Origin: Megalonaias nervosa
Taxonomy: Eukaryota > Mollusca > Bivalvia > Unionida > Unionidae
Length of the DNA stretch: 64,000 nucleotides
NCBI GenBank assembly: GCA_016617855.1
Contig: JAECUM010092838.1
Span: 1 to 64,000 of the forward strand
Direction: 5' to 3'
Below, piece after piece: positions 25,001-37,000 of the stretch; positions within the stretch are counted from its first letter, which is position 1; every line of letters begins with the position of its first letter. The notes below the pieces were generated by a model, which saw only the letters and a list, made by a program, of their open reading frames with translations, was not told where the DNA came from and did not search any database. Made by a program: the position numbers and the translations under genes.

Positions 25001-28000
25001 GTCCATTATAATCCCATTTATATGGTCTAGTCTGGGTGTAACAGAAGTAGGCCATCTTTATAGGAATGATGTACAGTTCATGCTGTTGGGATGGGGTATG
25101 GGATGCTTGATTCACATAGCCTATCTGTGCATCTACTGTGTGAGATTGAAATTTAAGCTGTTTGGTTTGCTCTTTCTTCTGCTCCTCAGCAATAGATATG
25201 GAGTTGAACCCTGAAGTGGAATGGCCTATTGATATCACCAATAAGGATTTATCCTGTTGTGGCAGTGAATTTGTGGCTGGAATTGTCTCTAAATGTTATG
25301 CTTTTCAGTGTTTACGGCTGATGCACCATGTGTAGATTTATATCATTCTGAAAGAAATTCTCACACTGATTACACATCAGTATGTATACTTATGGCAACT
25401 TCATCCTTTGATGTGCACTTCTGTGCCATCACCTTTGATGTCCCAAGCACAGTATCTTCAGTCTATGCTGAATAGAATTTGCATGTGTTAATAGCTTCAC
25501 AGCTGGAACACACTATACAAGTGGGGTGATTGTTGGTAGTATTCTTCCAACATATTCAAGGTTTACATATGGTTTTACCCATGGTCTAATCAGTAAGACA
25601 AATAGAGCGGAACCTATAAACCCATGAAGCCCTGCACCTATTTTTGAACTCAATGCTGGTGCACATCTACACCTCATAAATATGTTTACCTGGAATATGG
25701 CTCAAGTAGCATACCTCAAAATGAAGGTAATGAAGTTTCATTATAAATCAAATAACAATATTACCTGTATAGGTAAATTCAATGAAGCTTGGCAAATGGA
25801 TATTAAGATTACATTTGTGTAGAAAACTTACCTGTATGTGACTGGTCATGGCAGAATTATACATATGAGTTTTCTATAGCCCACAACAAATTTAATGTAC
25901 AACTATAGCCATAACTATGTTGGTTTTGCATAATCTACCCATTAAAGCACGTAAATACTATAAAATGCATGATGATGGCAGTGTGATAAAATTTTAAAAG
26001 CAGAACTTTGTTGTTATAAGAAGAAAGAAAATTTGGAAATATTAGATGCAGTATTATGTCCCTTTTGAAGTGAAGAATCCTCCAACTTGTAATTGTAGAA
26101 TGTCCAGCAACTTGGTAATGGAATTTGTGAGGCCTCTCTGTTGAAAGCATGCAGCCCAGCATGAGTGGAAGTTGTAACTGAGATATTCACAAGATTTGGC
26201 ACCAACCCCTGAGCCAAGGGGAGATAACTCTTGACTGCCAACTAGATAGCCATACAACTTTTAGCTTTTTTCAGCTAATATCTGGGAGGGTTGGATTTGC
26301 AAGGTAGTAGCAGTTCACCTAAGGTATTAAGATTTGGTAATGTATATGAAGAAGAAATATATATCAATGTCATTTACAGCATTTACTGGTTAAAACACTA
26401 GTTCCAATCTGGGTGTAGGAACATTTGTATCAAATGATAGATGGATGGCAGTTAAAACACTAGTTCCAATCTGGGTGTAGCAATACAGAAATATGGATTG
26501 TACCAAATGACAGATCATCTGAAGTACGTAATGAAAGTGGATGACAGCAGCTCAGGAGGACATCTACTCCAATTTTTTAAATATTCTTTTTGAAAGGCCT
26601 AAATGACAAAATATGTACAACAGAACAATTTATGCAGTAGTTTGTTTAAAATAAAGATGTACTAATTGTTGTTTCTAAGTAATGACATTGTTCTGAAATC
26701 TTATTTTGAACAGTGAAAAAATGTTTGCATTCTTCGTGAAAATTTTGGAAGTGTCATCCTGTCAGCTACAATTAATTGTTTATCTATAGGTACATAATTA
26801 ATTTATGATTATGATACCTGGCTATCATTTCTTATTTTCTGCCTAACAGTGGCATCCACTGAATACAAACATATTTCTGTGACTATTAGCACTACCTGAG
26901 AGTCACTGTATGCCTCCATCATCACTGTAACCAAGGTTTCTGTATTAATGTTCTCCATCACTTCCTGCAAAGGAGATTACTCCTAATTAACAAATAGTAA
27001 TGTCTAGAGCATTCAAGCAACAAGCAGAATATATTTCTGCTTCAGTTTTATTTCAAGTTAGCATATTTATTCCATTATAACTTTATTTTGTGATAAAATA
27101 TCAATTGTTGACCAAAGAAAACAATTTTTTAATATAAAAATATGATTGTGCATAAAAATAAATATTCTAATTGCATTGTCAATTCAGATACAACTAAAAC
27201 TTTTGACGTCTGTTTTGTCAGTATTTCATAAAAGTGACTCAAGCATAAAAGAATACACTGAAGCCACCGAGCTGAAAGTGAGGATGTTTACATTGTCTCA
27301 GAGATTGGTCTTGTAAGAACCTGTATAAAGTAAATGTCCACTTCAGTCACTATAATTAATTATACTGTTCATGTGTGTATTATAACCACCTGCCTAATAT
27401 AACCAATGATTGTTTCTTGGTCTGAGAGATTATTATGTACAGGAAACAGCAAAGAGGATCAGTATTTTTGAAACCTTGTGAATAAGAAATGCCAGCTCAA
27501 GCTCAAAGTTTGGAAATTTTGTAAATAATAATTAGAAACAAAGTTAAAATCATGGAACTTTTAGGATTTTCTTAACTTTAGTTCCTCTACTGTGATGTTT
27601 AATTATCATGACCTAATTTTGTTTTGAAATTAAACTTGAGTTTTAAGTTCATATGTAATGACTATTCATCTATCTATACTGGTATATATATTACTATGTG
27701 ACTAGTACTCATCTACCTATATGGGACTATCACTTACAGATCGTTCAAAAAATTTAACGAAGAACAATTTCTCAGTGACCTATAAAAAGTTCCATGGAAT
27801 ATGATCCAAAATCTGGATGACATAGATGAAGCTCTGAGGGTGTGGACTGACTTATTTATGGATGTAGTCTCTAAGCATGCACCACTGAAAGTACATCTAG
27901 TAAAGAAATGAAATCCAACCTAATTGGCTTACTACTGAAATCCTAGACACTATGAAAACATGAGACCAATTCAAGGCTATGGGAAACCATGCACAATATA

Positions 28001-31000
28001 AAGTATGGAGAAATAAAATAGCAAGTATGATTAAAAAAGCTAAAAAAAAACTTATTACAGTAAAACCTGTCTTCTGGAACCACTGCTATGAAAGACCACC
28101 TGTCTTGAGTGACCATGTTCTCCTTGCACAGATTTATTGGTTATATAGTGTTTTGACCTGTCATGAGAGACCACCTGTCTTGAGAGACCATTATTTTTTG
28201 GCAGAACGGGTGGTCTTTCAAGACAGGTTCTACTGTATCAATCATTGCTTAAAAACAAAAAGAGCAACATAAACTCCATTTGGAAAGTCTTCAATGAACT
28301 CACTGGAGGAACACACAAAGATCAGACAAATAAAATTCACTCACTTCTGGTAAATGACACCATAGTCACTGATGACACTGACATTGCAAATGTCTTCAAT
28401 GATTTTTTCACCAACATTACCACAAAGTTAAAAGAACCAGTGATAGAAAACAACTTTAATGAACTGAAAAAGTTCTGCAGCAGCAAAATCTCTAAGGAGG
28501 TATGTTTCTCTATCCCACCAGTATCAAAAAACTTTGTTAAAAAATGTCTCAGTGAACTTGATACCAAGAAAGCTACAGGACTTGATCAGATTGGTCCACA
28601 ACTCATTAAACCTTCTGCCTCTGCTATTTTAGATAGCATAACATTCATAATCATTTTAAGTACTGCAACCTCATCTGTCCCCAAAATATGGAAAACTGCA
28701 AAAGTAACTCCTATTCACAAATCTGGTTCTAAGGATGATGCTGATAACTACTGGCCAATCTCAATACTACCAAACTTGTCAAAATTGATTCAAAAACATG
28801 TCCATGACTCATTCATGTCATATTTAACCAAACACTTGCTGTTACACTCTAATCAATCAGGCTTTAGACAGAAACATTCATGTGAGACTGCCTTGATCTC
28901 CCTAACTGATAAATGGCTTCATGCACTTGACCAAGGTAGAATAATAGGATCTGTATTTGTAGATTTCAGGAAAGCTTTTGACATGGTAGATCATGAAATC
29001 CTTTTGAAGAAACTGAAACTCTATCAATGTGATGAAAGCACAGTTAGATGGTTTACTTCACACTTAAGTGAGAGAACACAACATATTTATATAAATAATG
29101 TTCTGTCTGAACCTGGAACAATTTGATATGGAGTACCACAAGGCTCAATTCTAGGTCCATTACTATTTATTTTATTTATTAATGACCTACCACTTTTACT
29201 ACAGGACTCAATATCATCTGCACATCTCCATGAAGATGACACAACACTATCAGACATCCAAAACACAAAGCATGAACTCGAAATTTCTTCACAGAATGCC
29301 CTAAACAAACTGGACAACTGGTGCACATGCAATGGCATGGTGGTAAATAATGGTTAAACTAAAATATTACTTATCTCAACATGCCAAAAAAGGACAAGTC
29401 TTGATAGTGATGAACTATGTCTGACATGGAAGGATAAAAATTTGCAAATGGTCTGTTATGACAGACTACTTGGTGTTTTTGGTAGATAATAACCTATCAT
29501 GGACTGAACATATCAAACATATCCGTAAAAAAGTCAATTCAAGTTTATGGCTTCTCAGTAGGATAAGACATTTTCTCCTTGAAAGGCACAGAAAACTATT
29601 TTAAAACAGTTACATACAACCCTATTTAGACTACTGTAATACAGTATGGGGTAATTCAAATGATAAAATATAGCAAAGCTGGCACATCTTCAAAAAAGAG
29701 CATTTGGGCTAATATCGATCCAGAAAGAAAGCAAGGAAAATTTAGCTGGTAAGTTAAAAATATTACCTACTAAAGACTGAATCTGTTTGAGAAAAGCCAA
29801 ATTAATGTACAGGATATTCAATAATAGTGCTCCTGAATATTTACAATCACTATTCCAGTATAGGCTACCTGGTAATACTCCCCACCTGTGATCCATGTCT
29901 ACTAAACAGTATAAAATTCCCAAACCAAATACAGGAGTTATTTAAAAAAAAATTCCAATACTCTGGAACTTTGCTCTGGAATAGTATTCAAGCTGAGATT
30001 AGAAATGTCCACTCTATTTCCTTTTTCCAAACCCAATATATCCAGTGGCTTCAGAGATGCAGCTAAAATAAACTCCTTTGTATGAGGGCCTCAAGGTAGA
30101 TTAGTTCTTAGCTAATTTTGTTACCCTTTTTAAATAAAGTCATTATTATTTATTATTATTATTATTACTATTATTGTATATCTCTTACTGTGGGAGTAGT
30201 ACTCATCTACCTATACTGGTATATCTTGTATTATGAGACTAATACTCATCTATCTATAGTGATATATCTCTCACTATGGAAAAAGTACTCAACAACCTAT
30301 ATTGGTATATCTCTTATTATGGGACAAGTACTCATCTATCTATACTGATATATAACTATAGGACTAGTACTCATCTATCAGCACTGGTATATCTCTTATC
30401 ATGGGGCTAATACTCATCTATCTACACCAGTCGTTTCAAACCCCAGGTCATGACCCAAATCAGGGTCATTTCTGACAGTCACCTAGAACTTTTTAGGGTG
30501 GCAAAACTTGTCAGAAGGTAGAAATGGCTGTCTTAAGGCTCAGAAAAAATATTTTTTATGGTCATGGCCAAAAAAGGATGGGAACCACTGATCTATACTG
30601 ATATATCTCTTACTATGGGACATGTACTCATCTATCTATACTGGTATATCTTTTACGATAGGACATATACTCATCTGTCTATACTGGTATATCTCTTAGT
30701 ATGGGACAAGTACTCATCTATTTATACTCATATATCTTTTACTATGAGACAAGTACTCATCTATCAATTCTACCTGTATTTTCAAAATTATTTGAAAAGC
30801 AAGTAGCCATTCAGGTCAATAAATTTTTTGAAACATACTCTCTATTTCATAAAGTGAATCAGGATTTAGAAAGTACCACTCGTACCAAACAGAACTTACC
30901 AAATTAATTGATCTTTGGCTGAAGGAAATGGATAATGGGCATATGACTGGGATTGTTTTCCTTGACTTCAAGAAAGCCTTTGATCTTGTTGATCATGAAA

Positions 31001-34000
31001 TTCTGCTGCAAAAGTTGAACTGTTACAGATTCGACAATCCTTCTTTAAAATCGTTTAGATCATACCTAAACCAAAGGTCTCAACAAGTATGCATTGGCAA
31101 TATTAGCACTCGAACTCACACTATTCATTCAGGGGTCCTCAAGGCTCAGTTTTAGGCCCTCTCCTCTTCCTTATCTATATCTATGATCTACCATTAAATA
31201 ATGAATCCACAAATACAGATTTGTTTGCAGATGATGCAACCTTGTATACATCTAGTTCTGATACTGAAGTTATCCAAATGAGATTAAACTCAGACCTTAT
31301 TAGAGTCCAAAACTGGGCACAACAAAAGAGGATGGTAATTAATGAAGGTAAACAAAATGTATGATTTTAGGGACATCACTAAAGCTACACAAGTCAGGGA
31401 ACCCAGAACTATCTCTTGCAATAAATAATCATCCATTAGAAAATGTCAAACATGAAAGCTTGTAGGTGTGTCAGCAGATAATAATTTATTATGGAATGAC
31501 CATATTGATAAGCTTTGTAAAATGCTGTCATCCAAAATTGCCCTACTCAGCAGAATCAAGAAATATTTACCTATGGAAACTTGCAATCTATACTACAAGT
31601 CATATATTCTTCTAACAATGGATTATTGCTCAAATGTATGGGGAAACTGTGCTAAATCTGAGCTTGACAGGATTTATAAACTTCAGAAACAGGCAGCATG
31701 CATAATTTTAGATGCATCTATTGATCATCCCTCAAAAGAATTGTTTACAGAACTCAAATGGTTCACAATATATGACAGGATAGATTTTCACAAGGCAGTT
31801 CTTTTATATAAATGTCTACATGGAACTGCACCAGAGTATCTTCAGGACTTATTCAGGCCTTTTTCAACACAATACCAGTTGCAATCAATATCACATGGAA
31901 ACCTTATAGCACCAAAACCAAGAACAGAGCAATTTAAAAAGAGCTTCCAATACTCTGGTACAGTTCTGTGGAACAAGCTTCCACTACATGTAAAACCTGC
32001 TGAGAATATTAGAGTATTTAAGAAGAGATATCATGAGCATGTATGTGTTTCAAATAGATAATAGAATTTAGTATTTTAATACTAAACATGTTAAAATAAA
32101 CAGTAATTATAGCTATCTTCATATAATGTGCATTGTTATACTCTCCTTAAGAGGGCCTCAAGGGAGAATAGTCCTAGACTAATGAGTCACCCTCTATAAA
32201 TAAAGCATTATTATTATTATTACTATTATTATTATCTATACTGGCATACTCTTATTATGGGACAAGTACTCATCTATCTAAACTGGTATATCTCTTACTA
32301 TGGGACAAGTACTCATCTATTTATACTTGTATATCTTTTACTATGAGACAAGTATTCATCTATCTATACTGGCATATCTCTTATTATGGGACAAGTACTC
32401 ATCTATCTAAACTGGTATAACTCTTACTATGGGACAAGTATTCATCTATCTATACTGGCATATCTCTTATTATGGGACAAGTACTCATCTATCTAAACTG
32501 GTATATCTCTTACTATAGGACAAGTACTCATCTATTTATACTGGTATATCTTTTACTATGAGACAAGTACTCATCTATCTATACTGGTATATCTCTTATT
32601 ATGGGACAAGTACTCATCTATCTAAACTGGTATATTTCTTACTATGAGACAAGTACTCATCTATCTATACTGGTATATCTTTTACTACAGGACATGTACT
32701 CATCTATCTACACTGGTATATCTCTTACTATGGGACAAGTACTCATCTATTTATACTCATATATCTTTTACTATGAGACAAGTACTCATCTATCTGTACT
32801 GGTATATCTCTTACTATGGGACTAGTACTCATCTATTTATACTGGTATATCTTTTGCTATTACATTAAAGGACATCTTACAGTTTTAAATTCATCGTTGT
32901 TTTTCTCCATACACATTGTGTTAATGCCAATATGTAAGAAGCCAAACCCACTGTGATAGTGCTGAATCATTTGCCTAAAATTAGTGGTTAATTATAGCTG
33001 CTCTCTCCCTGCAACAACCATTTCCAAACTTGAATGAGGCATGGTGAACATATTAGCATCACAAAGTCTGCTATGCTACTTTAGAACATATGTAAACTGT
33101 GAACAACAGTAGCAATATAAATAAATAAATACATACATAATGTGTCCATTTCAAAAGTTGCAGAAAACTCAGTCCTAAAGTTATTTTTCAACATGACATT
33201 TCTGTTCATGAATATGATCTATGCAGCTCACTGTCTGTTATTCACTACTAGTCTTGATACCACCAAATTTTAGGAGGAGAGTTGTTATTTCAACTTGCAT
33301 TGATTCATTTACTTAAAAAGCAGGCTAAATGCAGCCTTACTTAAATTTAAGTACTGAATGACAGTACCCTGAATTCATTTACTATAAAAAAGGTCAAATG
33401 TGACTAATCAAAATTGATTTCAGGCAGTTAGGGTATGATACATGGATGCATAATTTTGTTTGCCCTTGGGATAAAGTGACTAATCTCAGATGCTACAATG
33501 AAGTATTGTTAAACTTCATGCATTTTTATTTGGGACAAGCTTTGACCTCCCACCTCAACATAAATATCCAAACATCAAACACAGCAGAAAAGTTCAGTAA
33601 AAAAAAGCTATCTTACTCCTGTTACCTTTGGTAATTCTTCAGCACTAGTGTCACCCATCTCAACTTTTGGATTCTCCTCTGTTAATGACTTAATAAGAAT
33701 CCCGATGGACCGCTTTAGGTTGTAGATCTGGTAAAATAGAATTTTCATTGTGACTTGATCTGTATTGTATAATCAACAGGATAATATAGTACTTATTTCC
33801 TGTATTTTTCTAAAACAAACAAATAATTACTAATTTCTGAGCATGAAAAATTATATGTAAAATAAATAATTATTAATTTGTGGAAGATGGCCATTTTCAG
33901 AAACAACATCAAAATTTTTAATTTTTTTAATTTCTCTCAGTAAAATATTGATGATGTTACATCATTGCAAGCGATCATAAAATTTATGCTTAACTTTGAG

Positions 34001-37000
34001 CAAACCTCAGAGCACCAACTCCTAAATATTAAGTTCACTATAAACTTTGGATCTTGCATCTCCATGATGAACCCTATCAATGCTGTAAAGCTTTCTATCC
34101 AATAAGCAGATGTTTAGCTCAGTTTCCTTACTGCCCTTGATCACATATGCAAATAAGTTTTTATGAAAACAATTAATGTTAGATACTTTAGTGATCAGGA
34201 TAAACTACTGATTAATAATATACTTTAACGACTAGCATAAACCACCGATTCATGTTATATGCATTAATGCTGTTACTTGTTTGATTGATCAACTGAAATG
34301 AGTTGACCTGACACATAATCATGATCACTAGTTCTTATGTAGGTAGGATTTGCATGCCTTATAACTCTTTTCATTCTATCCCCTTTAACTGATTTGATAT
34401 AAAAGATGTAATTAACATGATAGTACAAAACATATCTATCTTAATAAAACAATGACCCTGACTTTTTTCAGTTACAAGTAGCACAAGCTCTTAAAGGATT
34501 CTTTTTAATGAAATCTTACTTTCATTATTAACCAATCTGGGACAGTCAAACCCATATATACTCTATTTTGCCTTCACTGATTTATAGTATGGTTTTCAAA
34601 ACTCTCAATGGTTGTATGCCTTTTTGACCATGCTGACTGGACACACTGTAAGATAATCTTCAAGTAACACAAATACCATGGGATAACCAGAGACCAATAA
34701 AATAAAATAAAATGGTCAAGTTATCTTCCCTGCAGGGAAGCTGCCAGGATTTTTGGATTTAATCTAAGTTGTGTGTGTGTGTGTGATCTCCGATGAGAAG
34801 GTGGCAGCAGGAGGAAAAGCCATTGTTCCATATCTCCATAACACTTAAATATCTGTCACTCTTTCTTACTGTTCCACTCTGTCAAGGCTCTACTGAAATC
34901 AAAATACTCAAAAAGATGTCATCTCTAGTTGTATAGTGCTTATTACTGTAATGTCATTGGGCATGGTCACAAGGTTGTGGTGGGGTCTTGGTTGGGATGA
35001 CAGAAAGACCATAGGCTTACTCTATATTTGACAGCTAATTATGATGTTGTCAAAAGAATTAAAACTTTTCTAACAATTCAGTTGGACTCTGAGTATATAC
35101 TTGATTCAGTCAATGAGCAGGTTCTAAAACTGATGTGTTTATTTTGGAGCCATGTTCCTCCATCACATTCAAGATCTGAATATACCAAAGGTGAAATTAG
35201 TACAGTTGCATCCTAAATTACTATCATGTTGACTTCAAATGTTATGTAATTTGAGACTTTAATGCTAGAACTCATAGCTTCAGTGATTTTTGGGTTAAAA
35301 AATGCATTTCTTCTCAAACAACTCAATATGGTGCAGATTACATTGTTTTTTAATGATACTGTGAGAATTCTTGATAAGTAAAAATTGCTCAAGAAATGAA
35401 CAACATCAGATCAGGAAATTAATACCACTGGGAAAATACTGATAGGAACATGCAGAAATAATGATATTATTATTTAAATGGAATATGTGAAAATATGAGT
35501 GCTGGTTCTACAACTTTGTGAAATACATATTGTACAACTAATCTGTTTCTAACACATCTTGTACAACTAATCTGTTTCTAACAACACTCTGTAATATGGC
35601 AATAATTTCTGCACACATGAAGTTGACCCACTTAGTCTCTTATTAATTAAAAGTTGCAGAGTTTACAACACAACTAAGCACATTTTACCTGTTGACAATA
35701 ATACATGATCACACAAATTGTGATTGCAAGAAAACAGAAGTTACAATTTTATTAAGAGAATTGGTACCAGTAAAACTAAAGGAGATGGTAAAAAAGAACC
35801 AGGACAAACTGATTAGGAGTGTTGTAAAGAATCCATATATCAGAATGACATCGTCTTTGTTCATCAGTTTCATCATTAGTTAATGACACTGCTTCAAAAT
35901 GTTGTGTGGTTGATAATAGTAATCCAATTTGTAATTCAAATACGAAATGATGGTTTGGAACTAACTGCAAAACAATTCTGCAGAAAATATTACCATGCTC
36001 AAAATATACATAGGAATAACCAAACATAAACAGGAAAATTTTATCTATCTTGCTTTGAATTTACACAGATCAGTCAGTCCCTTATGTTTAATGTCATTTA
36101 ATTTTTGCACACAGACAGCACGTACTTCATTTGGTAATTAATCTGCATGATATGAAAGTTAGTCTCATTATTCTTTTGTTGCCACAGTGGTTCTGCCAAC
36201 TAGATATCTACACACACTTAATTATATTGTATGGGGATTTTCTGATGAATCCTATGAGCATTAATCTGTTGTTTCTGAATTTAATATGATCCTCCTCGTC
36301 TGTGTATGAATACTATTCTGTGCTGAGAACTCCCTTTTATTGTCTGCTGTCTGAAAAGGCAAATGCATAACTAGCTTGAACAGTTACTGTTCTTTATGGT
36401 TGTGCAATTTTCAACATCTCACAGGTTTTCTCTCGGATATCTCTGTTCCAAAATGAAGAGTTTTCACAAACATGAACTCTGCCAAAGTTTCACTTCCTTG
36501 ATTCGGTGCTTTGCTGCCTCTTATGCCAGATTTTTTTCTCTTCCATAATGCCGTACTAGGGTTTTAAGTCCAACATTCCCATAGTCTGCTTGTTCAAACA
36601 TGGGTATCTTGAATATGCTCTTTTAACTAGTTAAATCCTTATTTATTCAGTTTATCTGAAAGCTCAAATTAAATTAGCACAAAATCTCTCAGTGCTAAAT
36701 GTCTGGAGAAAAGAAACTAAAACTGCACTGAAGTTTTAAATTGCCTGTATTTAGGATTGGTAGTTTCGAAATAATGCTGCATAGTTGGTTAGGCCTAACT
36801 GGCATCCTGTCCATCCAACACATACATTGGACTCACACTCTACATTAATTTCGGGCTCAAAATCACACACTAGTATTTCCAGTGATATTTTCCCAATGTC
36901 TAACAGGCTGATATACATGAAATTCATTGTTATCATAGTTATCACCAGCCAGTATTTGCCGACTGAAAATGTCGTCTGAAGACAAACCCTGTTGCGATTC

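Larger units (their letters stand above)
18735..26350 (-). mobile_element. DIRS-like tyrosine-recombinase retrotransposon (copy 2)
   Basis: Inverted repeats at about 18735-18965 and 26160-26350 share accttgca.atccaaccctcc, aaaaagctaaaagtt and tggtgccaaatc.tgtgaat. A third segment at 20280-20350 is the inverse of 18735-18790, as expected of the internal complementary region. Minus-strand order is 5' repeat, unassigned (gag?) region, RT, RNase H, tyrosine recombinase, then 3' repeat. All frames are broken. About 1.2 kb (about 19.0-20.15 kb) between the 3' repeat and the internal complementary region is extra compared with copy 1. Confidence 0.85.
9247..26895 (-). other. Intron between exons 10 and 11 (17.6 kb)
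   Basis: The largest intron. It holds four minisatellites, a plus-strand pseudogene-like segment, two SINEs, a 54-bp array and the large DIRS-like element. Unassigned parts: 12.9-13.3 kb (two loose direct copies of a 'tttgctgatgg' repeat), 14.54-14.82 kb (a 135-bp direct duplication), 15.55-16.93 kb and 17.2-18.7 kb, where nothing convincing was found. Confidence 0.7.
27738..30175 (+). mobile_element. Non-LTR retrotransposon (LINE), 5'-truncated, (ATT)n tail
   Basis: Begins in the endonuclease-RT linker ([13 protein letters not shown]), runs through RT, and ends with a tataaa-like stretch and a (TTA)n tail at 30143-30175. The RT type ([24 protein letters not shown]) places it in the CR1/L2/Jockey group; a finer call would need a tree. 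Stops occur in the linker and after RT motif 4, so it is dead. Confidence 0.85.
26965..33625 (-). other. Intron between exons 9 and 10
   Basis: 6.7 kb. It is dominated by a 43-bp minisatellite split by two LINE fragments and a hAT-type MITE (27.66-32.87 kb). Both ends (27.0-27.65 and 32.9-33.6 kb) show nothing further. Confidence 0.75.

Noticed and set aside
21060..26350. Ty3/gypsy LTR retrotransposon
   Set aside because: Ends are inverted rather than direct repeats, and a tyrosine recombinase stands in place of a DDE integrase.
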